This document shows, piece after piece, positions 1 through 7,124 of a DNA stretch of 14,012 bases. A program made the position numbers and the translations under genes. Source of the DNA: Bacillota bacterium (GTDB taxonomy: Bacteria > Bacillota > Clostridia > Lachnospirales > Lachnospiraceae). The stretch lies in the NCBI GenBank assembly GCA_023428655.1, contig JAEYXC010000056.1, positions 1 through 14,012 of the forward strand. Direction: 5' to 3'. The stretch's first letter is position 1; each line of letters begins with the position of its first letter. A model generated the notes under the pieces. That model saw only the letters and a list, made by a program, of their open reading frames with translations, did not search any database and had not been told where the DNA came from.

Positions 1-2
1 AC

Positions 3-434
3 CTCTCCATATATTCAAAGCTATTTCAGATCATGGTATTGATTAGCAGAAATTATTCTAAGGTCTCTAATTGCTTCTCCGGAGCCAAAACCTGCAAGCA
101 ACAGGAATATCTTATGAAATTCCACAATATTTGCGAATATATCAACCAGAATTGCACCGAGAATTTGACTCTGGATGCAGTCGCGGATATGGCCGGCTTT
201 AGTAAATTCCATTTCAGCAGACTATTTAAGGAATTTACAAATGTCTCCTTCTATAAATATTTGAATGCTCGTAGAATTGCATGTGCAGAACGACTTCTGA
301 TTGATCCGAATATGAATATCACAGAGGTCGCTTTCCGATCCGGCTTTAATAACATTTCCGCATTTATAAGAATGTTCCGCATTGTTAAAAATTGTACCCC
401 TACTGAGTTCAGAAATATGTATCAGGGACGATAA
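3..434 (+). CDS. AraC-family transcriptional regulator, C-terminal part (5' end outside window)
   Basis: This is a DNA-binding transcription factor of the AraC/XylS family, of which only the C-terminal part is present. The frame is open to the left window edge (codons from base 3 read without a stop into the ATG at 33), so that ATG is probably internal and the sensor domain lies outside. From the ATG at 33, the last ~105 of 133 residues form the double helix-turn-helix domain. The first HTH contains LTLDAVADMAGFSKFHFSRL, the second NITEVAFRSGFNNISAFIRM, ending with the family-typical TPTEFR. The substrate or signal cannot be told from this fragment. It converges on the pullulanase gene, so a role in sugar or glycan control is possible but is only an inference from proximity. 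The family call is secure; the true start and effector are unknown. Confidence 0.9.
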   Translation, partial: LSIYSKLFQIMVLISRNYSKVSNCFSGAKTCKQQEYLMKFHNICEYINQNCTENLTLDAVADMAGFSKFHFSRLFKEFTNVSFYKYLNARRIACAERLLIDPNMNITEVAFRSGFNNISAFIRMFRIVKNCTPTEFRNMYQGR

Positions 435-555
435 ACAAGATGAATTGACAAATCAATTCACTTGTCATGAATAATAGCAAGGTACACTGCTTCTCGGGTG
501 TTATTACATAAGCATTATTTTACTAATTAATGCTAATTAAAATAGTTCATTGCAA

Positions 556-637
556 CAAAGAACCCAGCCCCTTTCATACACTATTTGGAAGATGAATTAA
601 TCGCTTCCAAATCAGTGTGCGGGGACTGGGTTCTTTG
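556..637. terminator. Long imperfect hairpin between convergent araC-type gene and pulA
   Basis: The outer arms CAAAGAACCCAGCCCC (556-571) and GGGGACTGGGTTCTTTG (621-637) pair with one bulged A. The inner arms CACTATTTGGAAG and CTTCCAAATCAGTG pair with one bulged G, leaving a loop of about 12 nt. The structure begins 7 bp past the pulA stop codon, so it most likely terminates pulA and perhaps also the plus-strand regulator, whose stop is 121 bp away. There is no strong T-run on either side, so it may also act as an mRNA 3'-end stabiliser. Confidence 0.7.
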
Positions 638-644
638 TCTTCCT

Positions 645-2642
645 TTATGCACTCCTGCTACGAACCATAATAAGCGCGGAGATTGGTTCAATTGACACCT
701 CGCCGCCTGGATTTGACTCCAATACCACCAGCCCGGCTCTTATTTCCTTCACATATACTTTCCAATCGCCCTCAGGGATGGGAACGGTCTTCCCCTCCTG
801 ATTCGCATTATAGATTACGCAAAGCTCCTCCTCCTCATTGGTCAGCAAAAAGGATACCACATTCGGCTGAGACCAATCGAGAAATCTCAGATAGGCTCTT
901 ATCTCCTCCGCCCTTGACAGACGAAGTAGCTCATGCTTTTTGCGAAGAGCAATCATACCCTTATAATAATCGACAACTTCTTTATTCAGATGAAGCTGAT
1001 CCCATTTCAGACTATTAATCATATCCGGTGATCGATAGCTGTTATCATCAAATGCGGTCCCTTCCTCGTTCAAGGGCTTGCTTCGAAGGAATTCCTCACC
1101 CGCCTGAAAGAAGGGGATTCCCTGACAGGTGAAAAGAATGGCGGCCGATAACAGATTCATTCTAACACGAAGCTCGTGACTGTCCTTGGGATTGGATAGA
1201 GCGAGCTTATCCCAAAGAGTAAAATTGTCATGAGCCGAGGTGTAGTTCACCGTCTGTGACGGCTCCGCTGCCCATGGTGCATTGGAGGAATAAACTACTC
1301 TTCCATAATCCACACCCTGATGCCAGGTTGAGGCAGCTACTCCAAATTTAATGGATTCCTCCAATCCGTTTCTGCCATTGATATAACCCTTCTCAGAGGC
1401 TTGGAACACGCTTCCCTTAATGGTATCTCGCAGATTATCATTAAAGGCTGCGATTCCCGGATTCATATTCTTAATATTATTCTTAATTGCCCGTTTCCAA
1501 TCCGGTAGCGGGGATAATCCCCCTGTCCATCCTTCCCCGTATACCAAAATACTTGGATCCAGCTCATTGAGTACTCTCCTCAGCTCATTCATTGTTTGAA
1601 TATCATGAATTCCCATTAGATCAAAACGGAAGCCATCAATATGATATTCCTGTACCCAATAAACGACGGAATCAATAATAAATTTACGCATCATCGCACG
1701 TTCGGATGCTGTCTCGTTACCACAGCCGGAGGCATTCGAGAAATATCCTTCCTGCGTCAGACGATAATAATAACCCGGAACAATTCGATTAAAGTTCGAT
1801 TCTCCACCTTCCATGGTATGATTGTAAACCACATCCATAATCACGCGAATACCCTTTTTATGTAGAGCCTGAACCATCTGCTTAAACTCTTTGATTCTCA
1901 CCTCCCCGTGATAGGGATCCGTGGAATAGGAACCATCGGGTACATTATAATTCTTCGGGTCATACCCCCAATTAAACTGCTCCTCGTTCAATCTCGTCTC
2001 ATCAACTGTATGATAATCGAAGGTGGGCAATAGATGCAAATGAGTTATCCCCAGTTCAACCAGGTAGTCCACTCCCGTTTTATCACCGTAGGAATTCAAA
2101 GTCCCTTCTTCCGTAAAGGCAAGATATTTGCCTTTATTCCTTATACCTGAGCTTGAATCAGCACTAAAATCTCTGATATGAAGCTCGTAAATCACCGCAT
2201 CCGTGGCATTTTCAAAGGGAGGTATCGTTTCCTCTTCAAAGCCCTCCGGATCCGTTGCTCTTAAATTAATCACCATACCACGGTTACCATTAACACCCAC
2301 TGCTCTTGCATAAGGATCCACCGCTTCCTTTGTCTCCCCATCCACTGTCACCGCATAAGTATAATAGATCCCATTCATATCTCCATCAATCTTAGCCACC
2401 CAGGTTCCCTTTATATCTTGTAACATCAAAACGCTTTGAAGCAGATCCTCCTGATCACCGCTCCGATATAAGTGGATCAGCACCTGAGAAGCCGTGGGAG
2501 CCCAGACTCGAAACTGGGTAGCTTCCTTAGTCCACACTGCACCCAAATCATGTCCTGCATAAAGATTGGCCGACTCAAATTCCGAGGTAGAGAACCAATT
2601 ATAAAATTCCAGCATTCTTAATCTATCCAAATTAACCTCCAT
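645..2642 (-). CDS. pulA: Type I pullulanase (glycogen/maltodextrin debranching enzyme), cytoplasmic
   Basis: This GH13 enzyme hydrolyses alpha-1,6 branch points in pullulan, limit dextrins and glycogen. It has 665 residues and no signal peptide, so it acts in the cytoplasm. An N-terminal CBM48-like domain (about residues 28-110, containing TQFRVWAPTASQVLIHLY) precedes the catalytic barrel. The type I signature appears as FNWGYDP (223-229). Conserved GH13 regions are DVVYNH (270-275), GFRFDL with nucleophile D341, YGEGW with acid/base E370, and SAHDN with D472; all catalytic residues are present. A C-terminal beta domain follows. The ATG at 2642 has no Shine-Dalgarno upstream, but GGAGG overlaps that codon (2636-2640) and sits 5 nt before an in-frame TTG at 2630, which may be the real start (661 aa). 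The gene has its own promoter and a LacI-type operator and appears monocistronic. Confidence 0.96.
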   Translation of the reverse strand: MEVNLDRLRMLEFYNWFSTSEFESANLYAGHDLGAVWTKEATQFRVWAPTASQVLIHLYRSGDQEDLLQSVLMLQDIKGTWVAKIDGDMNGIYYTYAVTVDGETKEAVDPYARAVGVNGNRGMVINLRATDPEGFEEETIPPFENATDAVIYELHIRDFSADSSSGIRNKGKYLAFTEEGTLNSYGDKTGVDYLVELGITHLHLLPTFDYHTVDETRLNEEQFNWGYDPKNYNVPDGSYSTDPYHGEVRIKEFKQMVQALHKKGIRVIMDVVYNHTMEGGESNFNRIVPGYYYRLTQEGYFSNASGCGNETASERAMMRKFIIDSVVYWVQEYHIDGFRFDLMGIHDIQTMNELRRVLNELDPSILVYGEGWTGGLSPLPDWKRAIKNNIKNMNPGIAAFNDNLRDTIKGSVFQASEKGYINGRNGLEESIKFGVAASTWHQGVDYGRVVYSSNAPWAAEPSQTVNYTSAHDNFTLWDKLALSNPKDSHELRVRMNLLSAAILFTCQGIPFFQAGEEFLRSKPLNEEGTAFDDNSYRSPDMINSLKWDQLHLNKEVVDYYKGMIALRKKHELLRLSRAEEIRAYLRFLDWSQPNVVSFLLTNEEEELCVIYNANQEGKTVPIPEGDWKVYVKEIRAGLVVLESNPGGEVSIEPISALIMVRSRSA

Positions 2643-2652
2643 TAAAGTAAAA

Positions 2653-2719
2653 GTAAACGGTTACCTGTAAATGCTTAATATAAATACAATACTATATTAT
2701 ATTCTGTACCGCTTGTCAA
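2653..2719 (-). promoter_or_regulatory. pulA promoter with LacI/CcpA-type operator
   Basis: On the minus strand, TTGACA (2714-2719) and TATAGT (2691-2696) are separated by exactly 17 bp, giving a near-consensus housekeeping promoter with transcription expected to begin near 2684. Downstream of it lies GTAACCGTTTAC (2653-2664). This is a 12-bp near-palindrome with the central CG typical of LacI/GalR-family operators; with its flanks it also fits most of the cre consensus. A repressor bound there would block elongation or initiation. Whether it is CcpA or a maltodextrin-responsive regulator cannot be decided from the sequence. Confidence 0.72.
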
Positions 2720-2773
2720 CGCTTCTTACTGTTCCCTCAATATGAGCTACGCACATTCGATACATGATAGAAA

Positions 2774-2820
2774 AGGTATTTCCAAGCCGTATGCTATAGA
2801 GCTGACGATTGGAAATACCT
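2774..2820 (-). terminator. Rho-independent terminator of the beta-CASP nuclease gene
   Basis: Perfect 12-bp arms AGGTATTTCCAA (2774-2785) and TTGGAAATACCT (2809-2820) surround a 23-nt loop. They lie 6 bp beyond the nuclease stop codon, and on the minus strand the stem runs directly into TTTT. The placement upstream of the pulA promoter separates the two units. Confidence 0.85.
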
Positions 2821-2826
2821 CATTCA

Positions 2827-4434
2827 TTATCTATCCCATTTATCGCAAAGCGAGTTGATCTGGCTTGTAAACTTGGCTAAATCCTTATTCGTACCACCCT
2901 TATTATGCTGTATCACGGCTAACAGACGCTTACCGGCCTGCACCAGACGTTCAAATACATGATCCGGCTTAGCGGCTACCGTACCCATCTCCATGGAGCG
3001 AGCAGGTATTTTAACTCCTTCATGAACACATACATTAAGCGCCAAATCATAGGTTGCACCGCTAAAGGGAGCAACTGCCTTATATCCAAGCTCCTTGCTG
3101 ATGTACTCGGTAAAAATCTCACAAACCTGATCATCACCATGAATAACAAATACCCGCTCCGGCTTCTTCTCAAAATGTGTCAACCAACGCAAAAGACCAT
3201 CTCGATCCGCATGGCCGCTGACACCGGACAGCTGCCTTATTTTTGCACTGACCTGTATCTGCTCTCCAAAGAGCTTAACCTCCTGGGCTCCATCCAAAAT
3301 AATTCTACCCAGTGTACCTACGGATTGATGGCCAACAAATAAAATCGTGCTGTCCTCTCTCCAGAGATTATGCTTCAGATGGTGGCGTATTCTACCGGCA
3401 TCACACATTCCCGCAGCCGATATAATCACCTTTGGCTCTTCATCGAAGTTGATTGCCTTGGATTCGTCAGAGGTAATGGAGGTAGAAAGCCCCGGGAAGG
3501 ATAATGGATTGATCCCTTTATTCACCAGATCCATGGCATCCTGATCAAAATAGCCCGTCATATAGTCGCGGAAGATTTGGGTTGCTTCCACCGCCAGGGG
3601 GCTATCCACGTATACCTTAAAGTTACCGTGTCCCTTAATTAATCGTTCATCCTTGATCTTTCTTAAATAATAAAGAAGTACCTGGGTTCTTCCTATCGCA
3701 AAGGAGGGAATGACCACATTGCCGCCACGATCAAAGGTATCCTGAATTATCTCGGTTAATTCCGCAATATAATCAGGACTTGCACCATGATTACGGTCGC
3801 CATAGGTCGACTCCATGATTACATAATCCGCATCCTTAATATAATTAGGATCATTAATCAAGGGCTGATTAATATTACCGATATCTCCGGAGAATACAAC
3901 CTTCTTCGTTACATCGCCTTCCGTAATCCATATCTCAATGCTGGCTGATCCCAGCAGATGACCAACATCTATAAAACGTACTTCGATCCCATCATAAAGA
4001 CGGAAGGTCTGGTTATATTCATGGGGCACAAATTTGCGAATTGTAACAAGCGCGTCCTCCATATCATAAATCGGTACCGCTGCTTTATCACCGGAACGTC
4101 TCCCTTTACGATTTCTCCATTCCGCCTCTGCCATCTGGATATGTGCACTATCACGGAGCATGATATTGCACAAGGCACTTGTAGCAGAGGTAGCATGAAT
4201 ATCTCCTCGAAAGCCTTCATTTACCAACAAAGGCAGCTTACCGGAATGGTCCATATGAGCATGAGTCAGAAGTACCGCATCAATCTCGGCGGATGGCACA
4301 GGAATCTCCTGATTCTCATAGGTATCCCTACCCTGCTCCATCCCACAATCAATCAAAATTTTCTTTCCACAGGCCTCCAGATAATAACAGCTGCCGGTAA
4401 CCTCGTGGGTAGCTCCTAAAAATGTTAATCTCAT
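2827..4434 (-). CDS. Beta-CASP metallo-beta-lactamase fold RNase (COG1236/YSH1-type)
   Basis: This is a predicted zinc-dependent nuclease of the CPSF73-like beta-CASP group, known for RNA processing or decay. The product has 535 residues counted from the ATG at 4434. The MBL motifs are intact: HAHMDH (58-63), H159 in DVGHLLGSAS and D184 in FSGDIG. The beta-CASP part follows with E208 in MESTYGD, SGHAD with H408 and the terminal VIHGD with H432. A C-terminal tail of roughly 75 residues extends past the usual core. The open frame continues to 4467, but GGAGGAGG placed 6 nt before the ATG at 4434 fixes the start there, where MRLTFLGA begins the fold. It has its own promoter and terminator. The substrate is unknown; 5' or 3' exonuclease versus endonuclease activity cannot be read from sequence. 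Confidence 0.93.
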   Translation of the reverse strand: MRLTFLGATHEVTGSCYYLEACGKKILIDCGMEQGRDTYENQEIPVPSAEIDAVLLTHAHMDHSGKLPLLVNEGFRGDIHATSATSALCNIMLRDSAHIQMAEAEWRNRKGRRSGDKAAVPIYDMEDALVTIRKFVPHEYNQTFRLYDGIEVRFIDVGHLLGSASIEIWITEGDVTKKVVFSGDIGNINQPLINDPNYIKDADYVIMESTYGDRNHGASPDYIAELTEIIQDTFDRGGNVVIPSFAIGRTQVLLYYLRKIKDERLIKGHGNFKVYVDSPLAVEATQIFRDYMTGYFDQDAMDLVNKGINPLSFPGLSTSITSDESKAINFDEEPKVIISAAGMCDAGRIRHHLKHNLWREDSTILFVGHQSVGTLGRIILDGAQEVKLFGEQIQVSAKIRQLSGVSGHADRDGLLRWLTHFEKKPERVFVIHGDDQVCEIFTEYISKELGYKAVAPFSGATYDLALNVCVHEGVKIPARSMEMGTVAAKPDHVFERLVQAGKRLLAVIQHNKGGTNKDLAKFTSQINSLCDKWDR

Positions 4435-4493
4435 AGCGTTCCTCCTCCATGTGTCTTTATGATCCACTGTCTATAAATACGTATTATATCTTT

Positions 4494-4522
4494 ATTGTAT
4501 CCCCTGGATAAACTCATGTCAA
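4494..4522 (-). promoter_or_regulatory. Promoter of the beta-CASP nuclease gene
   Basis: TTGACA (4517-4522) and TACAAT (4494-4499) on the minus strand are separated by 17 bp, close to the sigma-A consensus. The expected leader is about 50 nt and ends in a strong GGAGGAGG ribosome binding site. The promoter lies in the short gap behind the alkylation-repair gene, so the nuclease can be expressed independently of it. Confidence 0.75.
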
Positions 4523-4559
4523 TGTTTCGCCTCATAAGGACCCCACTAATAGAATCGGC

Positions 4560-5258
4560 TTATCGCCTCATACCTTTGATGATTATCTTGTTCTCTTGAT
4601 CCACCTTTAGGGATTCTGTGATTTTTTGCAGTGTTTTATTATATGTAAATCGGTCTAGTCTATTATTTTTAAGATAGTCCATAGTAAGCTCGGGAAGCTT
4701 TACATAAAACATGGATAATACCCATGCGATTGCCATCCTCACATAGTAGCCCTCATGCTTAATCCGATCAAAATGTGCAAAAACAAGAGGTGCATACTCC
4801 GGCAGAATATAATACAAAAGCATTACTACGCCAAAACGTAGCTCATATTCCTGGTCGGATTTAAGATAGGGCATAAGGAATTCCCACACTAGCTCCCTGT
4901 TTTTATTGGTTAATTTGAGTCCTGAGCAAAAGCAATCACAGACAGGCCAGCAATCAATCTTTGGAATAAACATTTTTGATAGCTCCAGCACCTTAGAGGG
5001 CTCAGCGTTACAGTACCCGATCACCATACCCTGCAACATCACCTCCTCCATGCTGTCGTCCCTCGCTGCCATTAGATAAGAGCTCCAGTCATCGGAAACA
5101 ATCTGCTTTGCAAGCTTTCGAAGAGCAGGCAATCTGACCCCAAGTATGTTCTCCTTTCCCGGAGTTAGGGCCGAGCTAAAGCTTCGATAGTCCTCCTCAG
5201 CCAAGGTATTCAATTGTTCTCTTATCCAATCATTTGTTATCAATTTCTGGTCCTCCAA
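4560..5258 (-). CDS. DNA alkylation repair protein, AlkD-like HEAT-repeat family
   Basis: This belongs to the DNA_alkylation (AlkC/AlkD-like) family, whose characterised members are glycosylases that excise 3- and 7-alkylpurines without flipping the base. It has 232 residues, typical length, and is almost entirely helical with HEAT-like repeats. Visible landmarks are LGVRLPALRKLAK (39-51), the DCWPVCD stretch with W104 and D108, matching the conserved Trp/Asp region of the active cleft, ELRFGVVML (139-147) and YVRMAIAWVL (172-181). It begins 19 bp behind the Crp/Fnr-family gene and is probably co-transcribed with it. The called start is TTG (5258), preceded by GAGAGG; a second GGAGG inside the frame sits 8 nt before another TTG at 5243, so the exact start is open. 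Family assignment is firm, activity is inferred. Confidence 0.88.
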   Translation of the reverse strand: MEDQKLITNDWIREQLNTLAEEDYRSFSSALTPGKENILGVRLPALRKLAKQIVSDDWSSYLMAARDDSMEEVMLQGMVIGYCNAEPSKVLELSKMFIPKIDCWPVCDCFCSGLKLTNKNRELVWEFLMPYLKSDQEYELRFGVVMLLYYILPEYAPLVFAHFDRIKHEGYYVRMAIAWVLSMFYVKLPELTMDYLKNNRLDRFTYNKTLQKITESLKVDQENKIIIKGMRR

Positions 5259-5277
5259 ATAATCCTCTCCGGCTAGA

Positions 5278-5964
5278 TCATATCAATTTATTCAGCTTCT
5301 TTTCATCCAGAATGTCTATGGTACCCCGATTTAACGCTACAATCCCTTCATTTTGGAAGTATTTCAACATTCTTGTTACAACCTCTCTGGCAGTACCCAG
5401 ATGATTCGCTATCTTTTCATGGGTAATCTCTATCCGATTACTTTCCCCGATTACAAGCTGTTCCAACAAAAAATTTGCTATCCGCTTATCCAGACTGGTG
5501 AAAAGGGCCTGCTCCATAATCCACATCACATCGGAGAAGCGGGAGGCCATCAGGTTATTGGTAAACACCTGTATCGGCAACGACTCCTGAGACAGCTTAC
5601 GAAATACCGAGGTTGGAATTAAGAAGGCCTGGGTGTCCTTCTCCACTTCCACAAAGACATCGAAGGATATGTTCTTCATCATACAGGACGCTGAGAAAAT
5701 ACAGACATCCCGTTCAAATAACCGATATAATGTAATTTCTTTACCGCCCTCGGATACGATATACGCACGTACTTGACCGCTATGAATTAAGAACAAACCG
5801 GAGCAGTTTTCCGATCCACTGTGCATCGCTTCACCGGTGATAAAGTTTTTTTTCACAATCGTTTGCTTTAGGGTATCTCTCTGGGAATCGGTCAGTTCCT
5901 TCCAAAAACTCAGAGTATCATATAGGAATTTCTCATCTTGGTTTGATAAGTTCAAAGTCTTCAC
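5278..5964 (-). CDS. Crp/Fnr-family transcriptional regulator
   Basis: This 228-residue regulator has a cyclic-nucleotide-binding-like beta barrel (about 20-130), a dimerisation helix (about 133-167) and a C-terminal winged HTH (about 177-225; recognition helix near GTAREVVTRML). The phosphate-binding motif of true cAMP receptors is absent: the equivalent stretch reads FERDVCIFSASCMM. A nucleotide effector is therefore unlikely. C54, C88 and C94 could form a thiol switch or bind a ligand; the N-terminal FNR cysteine cluster is missing. The start is GTG at 5964, with AGGA 5 nt upstream. It probably heads a two-gene unit with the alkylation-repair gene and lies next to superoxide reductase and thioredoxin genes, suggesting a redox or nitrosative/oxidative stress role (inference). 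Confidence 0.9.
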   Translation of the reverse strand: MKTLNLSNQDEKFLYDTLSFWKELTDSQRDTLKQTIVKKNFITGEAMHSGSENCSGLFLIHSGQVRAYIVSEGGKEITLYRLFERDVCIFSASCMMKNISFDVFVEVEKDTQAFLIPTSVFRKLSQESLPIQVFTNNLMASRFSDVMWIMEQALFTSLDKRIANFLLEQLVIGESNRIEITHEKIANHLGTAREVVTRMLKYFQNEGIVALNRGTIDILDEKKLNKLI

Positions 5965-5986
5965 TCCAATCCTATTCAGTCTGTGT

Positions 5987-6016
5987 ATTATAATAGTATT
6001 CTGTTATTATACAACA
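5987..6016 (-). promoter_or_regulatory. Promoter and candidate operator of the Crp/Fnr-family gene
   Basis: A perfect TATAAT on the minus strand (5987-5992) lies upstream of the GTG start, with a weak -35 match. Overlapping the -35 region is TGTTATTATACAACA as read on the plus strand (6002-6016), an inverted repeat with TGTT/AACA half-sites, as expected for a Crp/Fnr-type dimer. Its position would suit autorepression. The half-site spacing (7 nt) differs from the E. coli CRP and FNR sites. Confidence 0.5.
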
Positions 6017-6071
6017 ATATTTATATTTTCGCATTAAAAAGGCAAATAGATTGTGTTTTTAACAAAAAAAA

Positions 6072-6119
6072 TTGCATGCATTGCTGAATTTCACAATTAC
6101 TTATCCAGCATGCATGCAA
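6072..6119 (-). terminator. Rho-independent terminator of the superoxide reductase gene
   Basis: The arms TTGCATGCATTGCTG (6072-6086) and CAGCATGCATGCAA (6106-6119) pair over 14 bp with one bulged T. On the minus strand the stem is followed by a run of eight T residues and begins about 20 nt after the stop codon of the gene. A-rich sequence on the other side makes it look bidirectional, though no plus-strand gene leads into it. Confidence 0.9.
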
Positions 6120-6140
6120 CGTTCCATTTTTTTAATTAGG

Positions 6141-6527
6141 TTATAGCTCGGTCTTCCATAGACCATGTAAATTGCAATATTCATATACTGCAACTACCTC
6201 ATCATTGTCAAGAGCAAACACTGCGGTCGGCTCACTTCCGGGCTTTAGGCATTTTCTCTGTCCTCCATTTTTTGTCTGAAGGTAGATCCATTGAATAAAA
6301 TGCTTTTCTTCCATCGGGTGAGGTACGGTACCTACATCAACCTTAACGGTGTTTCCAACAATCGATACTGCCGGCACATGTTTTTCCTTAGCGGCATCCA
6401 CGGTGTTAGCAACTAACTCTTCCATCTCTTCACCACAGCAAACAAGTGGAACACCGGCATTATGGATCATACCTACAATATTTCCGCAGTGCTTGCATCT
6501 GTAGAACTTATGCTCTTCACACATCAC
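6141..6527 (-). CDS. dfx: Desulfoferrodoxin, two-iron superoxide reductase
   Basis: This non-haem iron enzyme reduces superoxide to hydrogen peroxide in the cytoplasm of anaerobes without releasing oxygen. Counting from the ATG at 6524 (127 residues), the N-terminal desulforedoxin-like centre I has all four ligands: C10 and C13 in YRCKHCG, C29 and C30 in LVCCGE. The catalytic centre II ligands are H49 (EKHVP, with the conserved E47-K48), H69 (VPHPM), H75 (EKHFIQW), C117 and H120 (YCNLHGLW). It is thus a class I enzyme with both centres intact. The frame can start at GTG 6527 or ATG 6524; AGGAG is 5 or 8 nt upstream respectively, and the ATG is more likely. It has its own terminator and lies behind the thioredoxin gene, a probable reductive partner in defence. 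Confidence 0.96.
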   Translation of the reverse strand: MMCEEHKFYRCKHCGNIVGMIHNAGVPLVCCGEEMEELVANTVDAAKEKHVPAVSIVGNTVKVDVGTVPHPMEEKHFIQWIYLQTKNGGQRKCLKPGSEPTAVFALDNDEVVAVYEYCNLHGLWKTEL

Positions 6528-6546
6528 TATCTCTCCTTTTCAAAAT

Positions 6547-6576
6547 ATAATGTCAGAACTCGAGGAAGCCGGTCAA
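6547..6576 (-). promoter_or_regulatory. Candidate promoter of the superoxide reductase gene
   Basis: TTGACC (6571-6576) and CATTAT (6547-6552) on the minus strand are separated by 18 bp, giving a moderate sigma-A match and a very short leader before the ribosome binding site. Co-transcription from the thioredoxin gene 116 bp upstream cannot be excluded. Confidence 0.45.
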
Positions 6577-6643
6577 ACGAGCTTCTTCTGTTCCGGAGTG
6601 CAAGAACAAAGACTTAGTATCCTGCTCTTATCTTTATTATATA

Positions 6644-6958
6644 TCAGACCTCCAACATTCTCAAGATGTCTTTTTTTGGTCTGGCCCCAACTGCCTGAGC
6701 TGCAATCTTGCCATCCTTCATTACCATAAGTGTTGGGATACTCATAACACGGAACCTGGATGCCAGCTCCGTCTCCTCATCCACATTGATTTTACCTACT
6801 TTTGCCATCCCCTGCATCTCTTCCGATATCTCATCCAGCGTTGGCGCTACCATACGGCAGGGTCCACACCAGGTTGCCCAGAAATCCAACAAAATAGGCT
6901 CCTTTGATTTTAATACCTCTTCTTCGAAATTATTCTTTGTTATTTTAATTGTAGCCAT
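6644..6958 (-). CDS. trxA: Thioredoxin
   Basis: This is a small cytoplasmic dithiol-disulfide oxidoreductase that supplies electrons to ribonucleotide reductase, peroxiredoxins and oxidised protein thiols. Its 104 residues match the usual length. The redox motif WCGPC occupies 30-34, preceded by DFWAT, and the cis-proline that shapes the active site is P75 in SIPT. D25 corresponds to the buried aspartate of the family. The ATG at 6958 has AGGAGG 9 nt upstream. It is transcribed away from the Rrf2 regulator across a shared ~194-bp intergenic region and stands upstream of superoxide reductase, so joint control of a redox defence set is plausible. No reductase gene is adjacent in the window. Confidence 0.97.
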   Translation of the reverse strand: MATIKITKNNFEEEVLKSKEPILLDFWATWCGPCRMVAPTLDEISEEMQGMAKVGKINVDEETELASRFRVMSIPTLMVMKDGKIAAQAVGARPKKDILRMLEV

Positions 6959-7001
6959 CGTTTATTTCCTCCTATCATTTTTTTGATATCCTTCTGGAAT
7001 C

Positions 7002-7010
7002 ATCATACCA
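7002..7010 (-). promoter_or_regulatory. Possible extended -10 promoter for the thioredoxin gene
   Basis: On the minus strand TGGTATGAT forms an extended -10 element about 45 bp before the thioredoxin start. No good -35 hexamer is found at 16-18 bp, so the assignment is tentative. Confidence 0.3.
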
Positions 7011-7020
7011 CCACACAATG

Positions 7021-7048
7021 TTGACTTCCGTGATGTTATCACTATAAT
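7021..7048 (+). promoter_or_regulatory. Upstream promoter of the Rrf2-family gene with a palindrome in its spacer
   Basis: TTGACT (7021-7026) and a perfect TATAAT (7043-7048) are separated by 16 bp. The spacer contains GTGATGTTATCAC (7030-7042), a perfect inverted repeat of 5-bp arms around GTT. A protein bound there would directly compete with RNA polymerase. The region also lies upstream of the divergent thioredoxin gene, so it may influence both. Confidence 0.55.
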
Positions 7049-7085
7049 TGCAGTTATTTATTTACTCCGTTTGTCACCATTTCTA

Positions 7086-7114
7086 TTGACATTTCGTGTT
7101 ACTTTCGTTATCAT
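7086..7114 (+). promoter_or_regulatory. Proximal promoter of the Rrf2-family gene
   Basis: TTGACA (7086-7091) and TATCAT (7109-7114) are separated by 17 bp. Transcription would start near 7121, just before the 16-bp palindrome at 7125-7140. It is the second of two plus-strand promoters in tandem. Confidence 0.65.
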
Positions 7115-7124
7115 TAATGCATAT

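Noticed and set aside
435..555. AT-rich small inverted repeats after the araC-type gene (e.g. around AGCATTA/TAATGCT)
   Set aside because: Stems are about 7 bp and AT-only, expected by chance in such AT-rich DNA; no T-run follows convincingly.
683..1018. Plus-strand open frame of 111 codons opposite pulA
   Set aside because: It is antisense to conserved pullulanase sequence, is rich in Pro/Arg/Ser as expected for a shadow frame, and has no plausible ribosome binding site.
3958..4419. Plus-strand open frame of 153 codons opposite the beta-CASP nuclease
   Set aside because: It lies entirely within a gene with intact catalytic motifs on the other strand, and its translation resembles no family.
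4435..4467. N-terminal extension of the beta-CASP nuclease
   Set aside because: The extra 11 codons include the strong Shine-Dalgarno sequence of the downstream ATG, so they are leader rather than coding.
4527..4572. Direct repeat TCGCCTCATA around the end of the alkylation repair gene
   Set aside because: It is only 10 bp, occurs twice, and has no symmetry or placement suggesting function.
7030..7042. A standard CRP or FNR binding site (GTGATGTTATCAC)
   Set aside because: The half-sites resemble both, but the spacing is one base short for either consensus, so it is reported only as a palindrome.
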